Source of the DNA: Clostridiales bacterium UBA3277
Lineage (GTDB): Bacteria; Bacillota; Clostridia; Oscillospirales; Oscillospiraceae
DNA: 12,473 bases
Reading direction: 5' to 3'
Assembly (NCBI GenBank): GCA_002362145.1
Contig: DETX01000086.1
Span: 10,411-22,883 of the forward strand
Shown in pieces: positions 1 to 5,828 of the stretch. Below the pieces are notes generated by a model that was given only the letters and a program-made list of their open reading frames with translations, was not told the DNA's origin and searched no databases. The position numbers were made by a program, and so were the translations under genes. Numbering within the stretch: the first letter of the stretch is position 1; each line of letters starts with the position of its first letter.

Positions 1-1187
1 GAGGAGAAGAGGTTGAAGCCGCCGTGGCTGCGGGAGCTGGCCTTGCCGTGGTCCCCATCCAGGCAGATGAGAAAGGCCGGACAGGCGAATTCCTCGGCGA
101 TGCGGCTGGCCACGATGCCAACCACGCCCTGGTGCCAGCTCTCGTCGGCCAGGACGATGGCCTCCGGAGGCTTTCCGGGGGGCAGCATCTCAATGGCCTG
201 GCGGTAGATTTCCGACTCCACGGCCTGGCGCTGGCGGTTGAGCTCGCACAGGGCCTTGGCAAGCTCCGAGGCCCGGCGGGGGTCGTCGGTGAGAAACAGC
301 TCCACAGCCAGATCAATCTGGCCCATCCGCCCGGCGGCGTTGATTCTGGGGGCCAGCATAAAGCCGATGGCGGAGGCGCTGATGGATTCCGGGGCGCAGC
401 CGCACTCGGCCATGAGGGCGGCGATGCCCGGCCGGCGGGTGTGGGCCAGGGAGTCAAGGCCCCGGGAGACGAACACCCGGTTTTCCCTCAGCAGGGGCAT
501 CACGTCGGCCACGGTGCCCAGGCACACCATGTCGGTGTATTCTTCCAGCACCTGTTCCTGGCTGCCGCAGAGGGCGGCGGCCAGCTTGAAGGCCACACCC
601 ACGCCGGAGAGCATTTTGTGGGGATAGCCGCCGTCGGGGCGGTGGGGGTCCACCACGGCCACAGCCTCGGGGAGGGTGTCCTTGCATTCGTGATGGTCGG
701 TGATGACCAGGTCGATTCCCAGCTCCCGGCACAATGCCGCCTCCTCCACGGCGGTGATGCCGCAGTCCACGGTGATGATGAGCTTCACGCCCTCGCCGGC
801 GAGCTGCCGGATGGCGATGGGGTTCAGGCCGTAGCCCTCCTCCAGACGGCCGGGGATGTAGCTGCGGCAGTCGGCGCCCTGCTTTCGCAGGTAGTCCGTC
901 AGCAGGCAGGTGGCGGTGATGCCGTCCACGTCGTAGTCGCCGAAAACGGCGACTTTCTCCCCACGGCTCAGGGCCAGAGCCACCCGGCCGGCGGCCAGGT
1001 CCATGTCCGTCATCCGGTAGGGGTCCGGCAGGGGGGCGTTGCAGTCTAAGTAGTCTTGGGCCTGGTGCGGGTTTTCGATGCCCCGGGCCGCCAGAATCAT
1101 GGCGGTGAGGGGGGAGTAGCCCGCCCCCGAGAGGGCGTTCACCGCGGCAGGCGACGGCTCCTGTACATTCCAAATTCCATATTTCAT
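1..1187 (-). CDS. recJ: Single-stranded-DNA-specific exonuclease RecJ, N-terminal ~395 residues (cut by window edge)
   Basis: RecJ is a 5'-to-3' exonuclease on single-stranded DNA, acting in recombination repair, mismatch repair and rescue of stalled forks. Reading from ATG 1187 down to base 1 gives 395 codons without a stop. The DHH-family metal-binding motifs are in order: DYDVDG at residues 84-89, DCGI at 141-144, DHHE at 164-167, and the DHHA1-region start with NAAGRMG at 283-289. The family is usually 550-700 residues, so the C-terminal part lies outside the window. The start chosen begins MKYGIWNV, typical of the family; no strong Shine-Dalgarno precedes it. An in-frame GTG lies 24 bases upstream, and ATG 1200 is in another frame. 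A good promoter sits at 1223-1251, so recJ probably has its own transcript although the membrane gene upstream points the same way. Identification is secure. Confidence 0.96.
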   Translation of the reverse strand, partial: MKYGIWNVQEPSPAAVNALSGAGYSPLTAMILAARGIENPHQAQDYLDCNAPLPDPYRMTDMDLAAGRVALALSRGEKVAVFGDYDVDGITATCLLTDYLRKQGADCRSYIPGRLEEGYGLNPIAIRQLAGEGVKLIITVDCGITAVEEAALCRELGIDLVITDHHECKDTLPEAVAVVDPHRPDGGYPHKMLSGVGVAFKLAAALCGSQEQVLEEYTDMVCLGTVADVMPLLRENRVFVSRGLDSLAHTRRPGIAALMAECGCAPESISASAIGFMLAPRINAAGRMGQIDLAVELFLTDDPRRASELAKALCELNRQRQAVESEIYRQAIEMLPPGKPPEAIVLADESWHQGVVGIVASRIAEEFACPAFLICLDGDHGKASSRSHGGFNLFS

Positions 1188-1222
1188 AGTTCGCGCACAT
1201 CCATTAAACACATTTTCTCTAT

Positions 1223-1251
1223 ATTATAGCAAATCTGAGCTGGATGTACAA
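1223..1251 (-). promoter_or_regulatory. Promoter of recJ
   Basis: On the minus strand TTGTAC (1251-1246) and a perfect TATAAT (1228-1223) are separated by exactly 17 bp. Transcription would begin near 1216, giving a 5' leader of about 30 nt before the recJ ATG at 1187. It lies downstream of the membrane gene's terminator, which supports separate transcription. Confidence 0.8.
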
Positions 1252-1270
1252 TAGGAAGCTGGGAATTTTG

Positions 1271-1330
1271 TAAAAAACGCAAAGAAACGGAGACTCCCAA
1301 AGGCCGTTTTCGGCTGATTCAGGAGTCTCC
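1271..1330 (-). terminator. Nested hairpin terminator of the AI-2E-type membrane gene
   Basis: An outer 9-bp perfect stem (1322-1330 with 1289-1297) encloses an inner GCCG-AAAA-CGGC hairpin (1314-1303). On the minus strand the structure is followed by a T-rich run ending in six T (1277-1272). The outer stem begins inside the last codons of the gene, so the stop codon (1321-1319) is within the hairpin. The T-run is about 12 nt past the stem, which is farther than in an ideal intrinsic terminator. Confidence 0.65.
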
Positions 1331-2371
1331 GCCGGGGGAACGGGGGGCGGCCTGGAGGGCCGTTACCGCCAGAAGGGGGGACAGAAGCATTCCGCCGATG
1401 CCCCAGAGCTTGTATCCGGCGTAGAGGGCGATGAGGGTGACCAGGGGGTCCAATCCCAATTGGTGGCCCACCAGCCGGGGCTCCAGAATGGACCGGGTCA
1501 GGCTCGCGCCGCCGTAGAGGCCCAGCAGGCCCAGGGCCAGGACCTGATCCCCCTGGAGCAGGGAGATGAGGGCCCAGGGCAGCAGCACCGTTCCCGTGCC
1601 AAGCACCGGAAAGGCGTCCACCAGGCAGATGGCCGCCGCCCAGCCCGGGGCATAGGGGACCCGCAGGGCCCAGAGCCCGCCCAGCAGGATGAGAAAGGTT
1701 ACGGCCATGAGCCGCAGCTGGGCCTTCAGCCAGGCCCCTGCCGCGGAGCGCATTCTGCCCAGGGTGTCCAGCAGGGGCCGGAGCTTCTCCCGGGAGAGGC
1801 GGCAGCGGAGCCAGGTGCGGATGCGGGGGAGCTTGGCGGAGAACATGAAGCCGGAGATGACCGCGGTGCCCAGGCCCAGAGCGCTGGCCGGGATGTGGCT
1901 GAGGAGGCTTCCCGCCAGGGAGAGGAAGAACCGCAGAAACTGGTCCACCAGGGCGGCCCCGTCGGTGAACAGGGTAGCCACGCCGTCCCGGAGGAGGGGA
2001 CGGATTCCGGGGGGCGTCCCGGCGGCCAGGTCCAGCAGCCAGGTCCGCAGAAGCGACACCCCCGACTGGACGGCCTCCTCCAACTCCGGAAGCACCCCTG
2101 CCAGGGCCCCCAGCTCCCGGACCAGCAGGGCCCCCAGAAGCAGCAGCACCGCCATGAGCAGGGCAAAGGCCAGCGTGACGCCGATGCCCGCCGCTGCCCC
2201 CCGGGGCAGATGGAGCCGCCGGGTGAGAAAGCCCGTCATGGGCTCGGCGGCCAGGGCCAGTCCCAGTCCCAGAAGGAAGGGGGACAGGATGGGCAGCAGA
2301 AATTTGAGGCTCAGCCACGCGATGAGAAACAGCGCGGCCAGGAACAGAACTTTTTTCCCTCCGGGACCCAT
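1319..2371 (-). CDS. AI-2E family transporter / YtvI-like membrane protein
   Basis: Predicted polytopic inner-membrane protein of 350 residues. The N-terminus is a run of hydrophobic segments (VLFLAALFLIAWL, then FLLPILSPFLLGLGLALA), followed by a central, more polar region predicted to be amphipathic, and again hydrophobic segments. The C-terminal part has the family hallmark EPRLVGHQLGLDPLVTLIAL followed by GYKLWGIGGMLLSPLL, as in AI-2E/PerM proteins and closest in style to the sporulation-associated YtvI branch. Members are proposed exporters or permeases with mostly unknown substrates. The ATG at 2371 is chosen because AAAGGCGG precedes it at normal spacing; a TTG at 2395 lies ahead of that ribosome site and is unlikely. 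It is divergent from the ACT-domain gene, with 117 bp between. Its terminator overlaps the stop codon. The family call is firm, the substrate unknown. Confidence 0.85.
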   Translation of the reverse strand: MGPGGKKVLFLAALFLIAWLSLKFLLPILSPFLLGLGLALAAEPMTGFLTRRLHLPRGAAAGIGVTLAFALLMAVLLLLGALLVRELGALAGVLPELEEAVQSGVSLLRTWLLDLAAGTPPGIRPLLRDGVATLFTDGAALVDQFLRFFLSLAGSLLSHIPASALGLGTAVISGFMFSAKLPRIRTWLRCRLSREKLRPLLDTLGRMRSAAGAWLKAQLRLMAVTFLILLGGLWALRVPYAPGWAAAICLVDAFPVLGTGTVLLPWALISLLQGDQVLALGLLGLYGGASLTRSILEPRLVGHQLGLDPLVTLIALYAGYKLWGIGGMLLSPLLAVTALQAAPRSPGGDS

Positions 2372-2402
2372 GAAAAACCGCCTTTCGACCTGCAATGAGG
2401 TG

Positions 2403-2430
2403 TTGCTTTTTTGAAAATGTATGCTACAAT
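2403..2430 (+). promoter_or_regulatory. Promoter of the ACT-domain gene
   Basis: TTGCTT (2403-2408) and TACAAT (2425-2430) are 16 bp apart, and a TGC immediately before the -10 gives an extended -10. The start would be near 2437, about 50 nt ahead of the ATG. It lies in the 117-bp divergent gap; no equally convincing promoter was seen for the opposite membrane gene. Confidence 0.65.
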
Positions 2431-2488
2431 ACGTATGTGAAAAACATTTGTGATTCTCCCAAAAACAAATGAGACATGAGGAGGACGT

Positions 2489-2929
2489 ATGTCAGGACAA
2501 CCGAAATACTACATCGTGGAAGCGTCAGCCCTTCCTGAGGTTTTTTTGAAGGTCGCCGAGGCCAAGCGCCTGCTCTCCACCGGCGAGGCGGAGACGGTGA
2601 ACGAGGCCACCCGGATGACCGACATCAGCCGCAGCGCCTTTTATAAGTACCGGGACGCGGTGCTTCCTTTCCAGAATATGATGACCGGGCGGATCATCAC
2701 CTTCCAGCTCCTGCTCCACGATGAGCCGGGGCTTCTGTCGGAAATTCTCCGGCTCTATGCCGACGCCAAGGCAAACATCATCACCATCAACTCCATCGTG
2801 CCCACCAACGGCACGGCGGTGGTGACCATCTCCGCCGAGACCATCGATCTGACCATGCCCCTGGAGGAGCTGATGAACCTGCTGTCCCAGTTCCACGGCG
2901 TGGTGAAGGCCGAGGTTCTGGCCGGCTGA
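2489..2929 (+). CDS. pheB: ACT-domain protein, PheB/UPF0735-like
   Basis: A 146-residue cytosolic protein of the PheB (UPF0735) type. Residues ~15-65 form a helical region with ETVNEATRMTDISRSAFYKY, resembling a helix-turn-helix. Residues ~68-146 form one ACT domain starting RIITFQLLLHDEPGLLSEIL, with the usual amino-acid-binding loop (DEPGLLS). ACT domains bind amino acids and control amino-acid enzymes. PheB itself is commonly annotated beside phenylalanine or homoserine/threonine genes, but its biochemical role is not established. The length matches the family. The start has GAGGAGG (2478-2484) 4 nt before the ATG. Downstream, after a terminator, is an aspartate kinase lacking ACT domains, so this protein could be a separate regulatory partner; that is inference. 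Confidence 0.9.
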   Translation: MSGQPKYYIVEASALPEVFLKVAEAKRLLSTGEAETVNEATRMTDISRSAFYKYRDAVLPFQNMMTGRIITFQLLLHDEPGLLSEILRLYADAKANIITINSIVPTNGTAVVTISAETIDLTMPLEELMNLLSQFHGVVKAEVLAG

Positions 2930-2945
2930 AAACCGAATATCCGGG

Positions 2946-2971
2946 AGGAGCCGCTGCGCGGCTCCTTTTTT
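2946..2971 (+). terminator. Intrinsic terminator between the ACT-domain gene and the aspartate kinase
   Basis: GGAGCCGC (2947-2954), loop TGC, GCGGCTCC (2958-2965) makes a perfect 8-bp GC-rich stem, extendable by an A-T pair, followed by six T (2966-2971). It is a near-ideal terminator. No clear promoter is seen between it and the kinase start, so the kinase may depend on read-through. Confidence 0.9.
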
Positions 2972-2993
2972 GCGGCCTCCGCATTTCCGGCAC

Positions 2994-3034
2994 CATTCCT
3001 CCTTTGCTGACATAGGATGGCGCCGGGAGGAATG
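2994..3034 (+). promoter_or_regulatory. Inverted repeat that would sequester the aspartate-kinase ribosome site
   Basis: CATTCCTCC (2994-3002) is the exact reverse complement of GGAGGAATG (3026-3034), a 9-bp stem with a 23-nt loop. The second arm contains the Shine-Dalgarno GGGAGG (3025-3030) used by the kinase start at 3038. In RNA this hairpin would hide the ribosome site. The trigger, if any, is not visible. Confidence 0.55.
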
Positions 3035-3037
3035 TAT

Positions 3038-3769
3038 ATGCTGTACGTGCAAAAATACGGAGGCACCTCGCTGACGGACCGGGAGCGGATTCTCTCCGCC
3101 GCCCGGCGGGCTGTGGATTTAAGCCGCCAGGGGCATCAGGTTGTCATGGTGGTCTCGGCCCAGGGGGACACCACGGACCGGATGATCCGCCGGGCATCGG
3201 AGGTTAACCGCCGGGGCTCCCCCCGGGAGATGGACGCGTATCTGGCCGCCGGGGAGCAGATGTCCGCGGCGCTGACGGCCATGGCCATCGGGTCCCTGGG
3301 CCATCCGGCGGTGAGCCTGACGGGGCCCCAGGCCGGCATCTATACCGACGGCGTTCACGCGAATGCCCGCATCCGCGCCGTGGACCCTGGCCGCATCCGG
3401 CGGGAGATCGACGGGGGAAAGATTGTGGTGGTGGCGGGATTTCAGGGCGTGGACGACGACGGAGACGTGACCACCCTGGGCCGGGGCGGGTCGGATACCA
3501 CGGCGGTGGCCCTGGCGGCCTGCCTGAAGGCGGACGTGTGCCAGATTTTTACGGACGTGGACGGGGTCTACGATCGGGACCCCAGAATCTATCCCGAGGC
3601 CCGGCGCTTTGGCCGCATCGGCTATGACCGGATGCTGGCCCTTACACGGCATGGGGCCCAGGTTCTCCACGACCGGAGCGTGGAGATGGCAAAGGAGCAC
3701 GGCGTTACGGTGGAGGTCCTCTCGGCCTTCACGGGAGAGCCGGGGACGCTTGTGGGGGATGTGGAATAA
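3038..3769 (+). CDS. Aspartate kinase, catalytic domain only (no ACT domains)
   Basis: Aspartate kinase phosphorylates L-aspartate, the first step to lysine, threonine, methionine and diaminopimelate. This protein is 243 residues and carries the full amino-acid kinase fold: KYGGTS at 6-11, the substrate-side AAGEQMSAA at ~71, GRGGSDTTA at 149-157, and TDVDGVYDRDPR at 172-183, ending with GAQVLHDRSVE and the EPGTLV strand. Typical aspartokinases are ~400 residues or more because of two C-terminal ACT domains; here the frame stops right after the kinase fold and no remnants of ACT sequence follow, so it is not a recent truncation. ATG 3038 is chosen because GGGAGG (3025-3030) lies 7 nt ahead; the in-frame ATGs at 3017 and 3032 have no usable site. 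The ACT-domain gene upstream may supply regulation (inference). An alternative, a related amino-acid kinase with another substrate, cannot be fully excluded. Confidence 0.88.
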   Translation: MLYVQKYGGTSLTDRERILSAARRAVDLSRQGHQVVMVVSAQGDTTDRMIRRASEVNRRGSPREMDAYLAAGEQMSAALTAMAIGSLGHPAVSLTGPQAGIYTDGVHANARIRAVDPGRIRREIDGGKIVVVAGFQGVDDDGDVTTLGRGGSDTTAVALAACLKADVCQIFTDVDGVYDRDPRIYPEARRFGRIGYDRMLALTRHGAQVLHDRSVEMAKEHGVTVEVLSAFTGEPGTLVGDVE

Positions 3770-3816
3770 TCCTACCCAAAGGACGCATAAGATATTCCGC
3801 CGGGAAGAAAAAGTCC

Positions 3817-3845
3817 TTGACAATTCTCCTTTTCTGTGGTAGAAT
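3817..3845 (+). promoter_or_regulatory. Strong promoter of infC-rpmI-rplT
   Basis: Consensus TTGACA (3817-3822) and TAGAAT (3840-3845) are separated by 17 bp. Transcription should start near 3852, leaving a leader of about 140 nt before infC. This is the best -35 match in the window, as expected for a translation operon. Confidence 0.88.
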
Positions 3846-3851
3846 ACCCCG

Positions 3852-3985
3852 GTAATGAAGAAGGCTGAACATCCGCCTCACCGTAAGCAGACGCGAAACG
3901 GTCCATATTTCCCTTCCCGGCGGAGGAAAGGGAAACTATGCGCGGATGCTTTGGCATCCGCTTTTTTGCTGTTGATTTGGAGGTG
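3852..3985 (+). ncRNA. infC operon leader with attenuator (L20-leader-like)
   Basis: The 219-bp gap before infC is filled by the promoter and this structured leader. Visible elements are: ACCGT/ACGGT (3880-3884 with 3898-3902); an 8-bp stem TTTCCCTT/AAGGGAAA (3908-3915 with 3928-3935); and a terminator just before the infC ribosome site. CATCCGC at 3870-3876 is a copy of part of the terminator's 3' arm and could pair with GCGGATG (3942-3948), giving an antiterminator. In Bacillus subtilis this operon is known to be repressed by L20 through leader attenuation; the same logic fits here by position and structure, but similarity to the known L20 leader family was not tested. Confidence 0.7.
3942..3967 (+). 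terminator. Attenuator terminator upstream of infC
   Basis: GCGGATGC (3942-3949), loop TTTG, GCATCCGC (3954-3961) is a perfect 8-bp stem followed by six T (3962-3967). It ends 11 bases before the infC Shine-Dalgarno, so it must be read through or melted for the operon to be expressed. Confidence 0.88.
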
Positions 3986-3988
3986 CTT

Positions 3989-4510
3989 ATCATCGCAAAG
4001 TTAGACCATCAGCTCAATGAGGACATCCGGGACAAGGAGGTCCGCCTGATCGGCGCCGACGGCGCTCAGCTTGGCATTGTTTCGGCTGCCCAAGCCAATG
4101 CCATGGCCGAGGAGCAGGGCCTGGATCTGGTGAAGATCTCACCCAACGCTGTCCCCCCTGTGTGCAAGATCATGGACTACTCCAAGTTCTGCTTCGATCA
4201 GAAGAAGCGGGAGAAGGAGGCCCGGAAGAATCAGCGGGTGGTGGAGGTCAAGGAGATCCGCATGAGCCCCAGCATCGACACCAACGACCTGGATACCAAG
4301 GTCCGTGCCGCCCAGAAGTTTTTGCAGGACGGCAACCGGGTCAAGGTCAGCGTCCGCTTCCGCGGACGGGAAATGGCCCATACCAATCTGGGTGAAAAGC
4401 TCCTGCTGGAGTTTGCGGACAAATGCTCCGAGATCGCTTCCATGGAGAAAAATCCCAAGCTGGAAGGCCGCTTTATGTCGATGTTCCTGACCCCTAAGAA
4501 CGGTAAGTAA
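3989..4510 (+). CDS. infC: Translation initiation factor IF-3, probable ATC start
   Basis: IF-3 binds the 30S subunit, prevents premature joining of 50S and checks the start codon. The product is 172-173 residues, the family's usual size: N-domain with DHQLNEDIRDKEVRLIG, a lysine-rich linker (KKREKEARKNQ), and C-domain with VKEIRMSPSIDTNDL, then VRFRGREMAHTNLGE. The frame is open upstream, with an ATG at 3938, but that ATG lies in the leader next to the terminator hairpin and would add 17 foreign residues. GGAGG (3979-3983) lies 5 nt before ATC 3989 and 8 nt before ATC 3992; no ATG, GTG or TTG is placed correctly. Non-AUG starts (AUU, AUC) in infC are known to let IF-3 repress its own translation. 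Which of the two ATC codons is used is not decided. It heads the operon infC-rpmI-rplT. Confidence 0.95.
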   Translation: MIAKLDHQLNEDIRDKEVRLIGADGAQLGIVSAAQANAMAEEQGLDLVKISPNAVPPVCKIMDYSKFCFDQKKREKEARKNQRVVEVKEIRMSPSIDTNDLDTKVRAAQKFLQDGNRVKVSVRFRGREMAHTNLGEKLLLEFADKCSEIASMEKNPKLEGRFMSMFLTPKNGK

Positions 4511-4549
4511 ATTACGAGTTACAAACGATAACGGAAGGAGAACCTACCT

Positions 4550-4747
4550 ATGCCCAAGCTCAAGACCCACAGCGGCGCGAAGAAGAGATTCAACCTGACC
4601 AAGACCGGTAAGGTGAAGAGAGCCAGCGCCTACAAGAGCCACATCCTGACCAAGAAAACCACCAAGCGTACCCGCCATCTGCGTGCGACCGCTTACGCCG
4701 ACGTGACCAACGTGGACGCAATCAAAAAGATGATCCCGTACAAGTAA
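4550..4747 (+). CDS. rpmI: 50S ribosomal protein L35 (bL35)
   Basis: A 65-residue, strongly basic protein of the large ribosomal subunit. The sequence starts [14 protein letters not shown] and contains [27 protein letters not shown] at its end, diagnostic for bL35. The length is exactly that of the family. A GGAAGGAG site (4533-4540) precedes the ATG with about 9 nt spacing. It lies 39 bases after infC and 22 bases before rplT in the conserved three-gene operon, and shares its leader control. Confidence 0.98.
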   Translation: MPKLKTHSGAKKRFNLTKTGKVKRASAYKSHILTKKTTKRTRHLRATAYADVTNVDAIKKMIPYK

Positions 4748-4769
4748 GGCAGAAGGAGGATACTGAAAC

Positions 4770-5126
4770 ATGGCTAGAGTTAAAGGCGCGATGATGACGC
4801 GCAAGAGAAGAAATGCTACCCTGAAGCTGGCGAAGGGCTACTGGGGCTCCAAGTCCAAGCACTTCAAGATGGCCAAGCAGCAGGTCATGAAGTCCGGCAA
4901 CTACGCTTTCGCTGGCCGCAAGCAGAAGAAGCGTGATTACCGTCGCATGTGGATCGCCCGGATCAGCGCTTCCGTGGCTCCCTACGGCATGAACTACTCC
5001 ACGTTCATGAACGGCATTAAGAAGGCCGGTATTGAGATGAACCGCAAGAGCCTGTCCGAGATGGCTATCCAGGACAGCGCCGCTTTCGCCGCTGTTGTTG
5101 AGAAGGCTAAGGCCGCTCTGAACTGA
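4770..5126 (+). CDS. rplT: 50S ribosomal protein L20 (bL20)
   Basis: A 118-residue basic protein needed for early assembly of the large subunit; in several bacteria it also binds the leader or message of this operon to repress it. It starts [15 protein letters not shown], followed by [18 protein letters not shown], then [14 protein letters not shown], the rRNA-binding basic half, and a globular C-terminal half from ~residue 60. Full family length. AGAAGGAGG (4751-4759) precedes the ATG. An unusual palindromic element begins immediately after the stop codon, ahead of the operon terminator. Confidence 0.98.
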   Translation: MARVKGAMMTRKRRNATLKLAKGYWGSKSKHFKMAKQQVMKSGNYAFAGRKQKKRDYRRMWIARISASVAPYGMNYSTFMNGIKKAGIEMNRKSLSEMAIQDSAAFAAVVEKAKAALN

Positions 5127-5287
5127 GGCAACACCGCACAATGGGAGCGGCGGTTTTCGCCGGATCTTTTGCCCCAATCGTGCAGTGTGAAAAACGGGAA
5201 ATACACAAAGTATTCCCACATTTTTCACACTTTCGATTGGAACAAAATCTCTCGCCGAAAATCCTTGTCCCATTATGCGGTGCGGCC
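5127..5287 (+). repeat. ~160-bp near-perfect palindrome, MITE-like element
   Basis: The 226-bp gap between rplT and the next gene holds this inverted repeat and a terminator. Two arms of about 71 bases each (from 5134 and back from 5280) match as reverse complements over most positions, with one or two 1-nt indels. Matching blocks include CACCGCA/TGCGGTG at the ends (5132-5138 and 5276-5282), AATGGGA/TCCCATT, CCAATCG/CGATTGG (5174-5180 and 5234-5240), GTGTGAAAAA/TTTTTCACAC (5185-5194 and 5221-5230) and GGGAA/TTCCC around a short loop. No coding frame is convincing inside. No clear target duplication was seen. It could be a MITE or other dispersed repeat, or an extended RNA hairpin protecting the 3' end of the message. 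Confidence 0.8.
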
Positions 5288-5293
5288 TAAAAT
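5265..5293 (+). promoter_or_regulatory. Possible promoter for the GNAT-pseudouridine synthase pair
   Basis: TTGTCC (5265-5270) and TAAAAT (5288-5293) are 17 bp apart. The -35 lies in the right arm of the palindrome, the -10 just outside. A start near 5300 would fall inside the first arm of the operon terminator, so the nascent RNA would lose the base of that hairpin. Match is moderate; no other promoter for the downstream pair was seen. Confidence 0.35.
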
Positions 5294-5296
5294 AAA

Positions 5297-5325
5297 ATGC
5301 CTGCCAGATTTGGCGGGCATTTTTT
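5297..5325 (+). terminator. Terminator of the infC-rpmI-rplT operon
   Basis: ATGCCTGCCA (5297-5306) pairs with TGGCGGGCAT (5311-5320) through 10 pairs including one G-U, with loop GATT, followed by six T (5320-5325). It ends 28 bases before the next gene's ATG. Confidence 0.9.
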
Positions 5326-5352
5326 CATGGATGGACAGGAGGAAGGCAGCCT

Positions 5353-5814
5353 ATGAAAATGGGGTATCCGCTGACTCAGGCGGAGAAACGGGAGATCTGC
5401 GCCTGGAAATACGAAGGGGAATACGCGGCCTACAACCTCGCGCCCTATGAAAGCATGGTGGAAAGGCAGGCCGGATTCTGCAATCCCCGGCGGGAGGGCA
5501 ACTACGCGGCCTGGTACTGGGAAGGGCAGCTTGTGGGCTTTACCAATCTCCTGGAGGAAGCACAGGCGGTCTTTGTCGGCATCGGGGTGAAGCCGGAGCT
5601 CTGCGGTCAGGGCTTCGGGCAAAAGATCCTGGAGGAGGCATACGCCCTGTCAAAGCGGCGCTGTCCCGGAAAGCCGCTGTACCTGGAAGTCCGCACCTGG
5701 AATGAGCGGGCAGTGCGCTGCTACCAGAGGGCCGGATTTCAAATTGTGGGAGGGCCATTTGATCAGGTGACCGGCATGGGCCCGGGAACCTTTTACAAAA
5801 TGGTCAGGCCATAG
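5353..5814 (+). CDS. GNAT family N-acetyltransferase
   Basis: A 153-residue cytosolic acyl-CoA-dependent acetyltransferase; substrate unknown. Motif A of the GNAT fold is visible as a strand VFVGIGVKPEL (73-83) leading into the pyrophosphate-binding loop CGQGFGQ (84-90), which follows the family pattern Q/R-x-x-G-x-G/A, then a helix. Motif B is LEVRTWNERAVRCYQRAGF at 111-129, typical of RimI-like and general GNAT proteins. The N-terminus (EGEYAAYNLAPYESM) is less conserved and should set substrate choice. AGGAGG (5337-5342) precedes the ATG by 10 nt; a second ATG two codons on is possible. It is 14 bases ahead of the pseudouridine synthase gene, so the two are probably co-transcribed. Confidence 0.88.
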   Translation: MKMGYPLTQAEKREICAWKYEGEYAAYNLAPYESMVERQAGFCNPRREGNYAAWYWEGQLVGFTNLLEEAQAVFVGIGVKPELCGQGFGQKILEEAYALSKRRCPGKPLYLEVRTWNERAVRCYQRAGFQIVGGPFDQVTGMGPGTFYKMVRP

Positions 5815-5828
5815 GAAGGGGTAGGAAA

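Noticed and set aside
24..1049. Plus-strand open frame opposite recJ
   Set aside because: The minus strand contains all RecJ motifs in order; the plus-strand product is low-complexity.
1224..2318. Alternative minus-strand frame through the membrane gene
   Set aside because: Proline/glycine-rich translation without membrane pattern; it is an out-of-frame reading of the AI-2E-type gene.
2372..2395. TTG 2395 as the start of the AI-2E-type gene
   Set aside because: The ribosome site AAAGGCGG lies after it and is well placed for ATG 2371.
3017..3037. ATG 3017 or 3032 as the aspartate-kinase start
   Set aside because: The Shine-Dalgarno GGGAGG lies after the first and only 1 nt before the second; 3038 has correct spacing and gives the family's usual N-terminus.
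3770..3816. Search for ACT-domain remnants after the aspartate kinase
   Set aside because: The 47 bases before the infC promoter show none, so no frameshifted ACT region was claimed.
3938..3988. ATG 3938 as the infC start
   Set aside because: No ribosome site before it, it overlaps the attenuator hairpin, and the added residues do not belong to IF-3.
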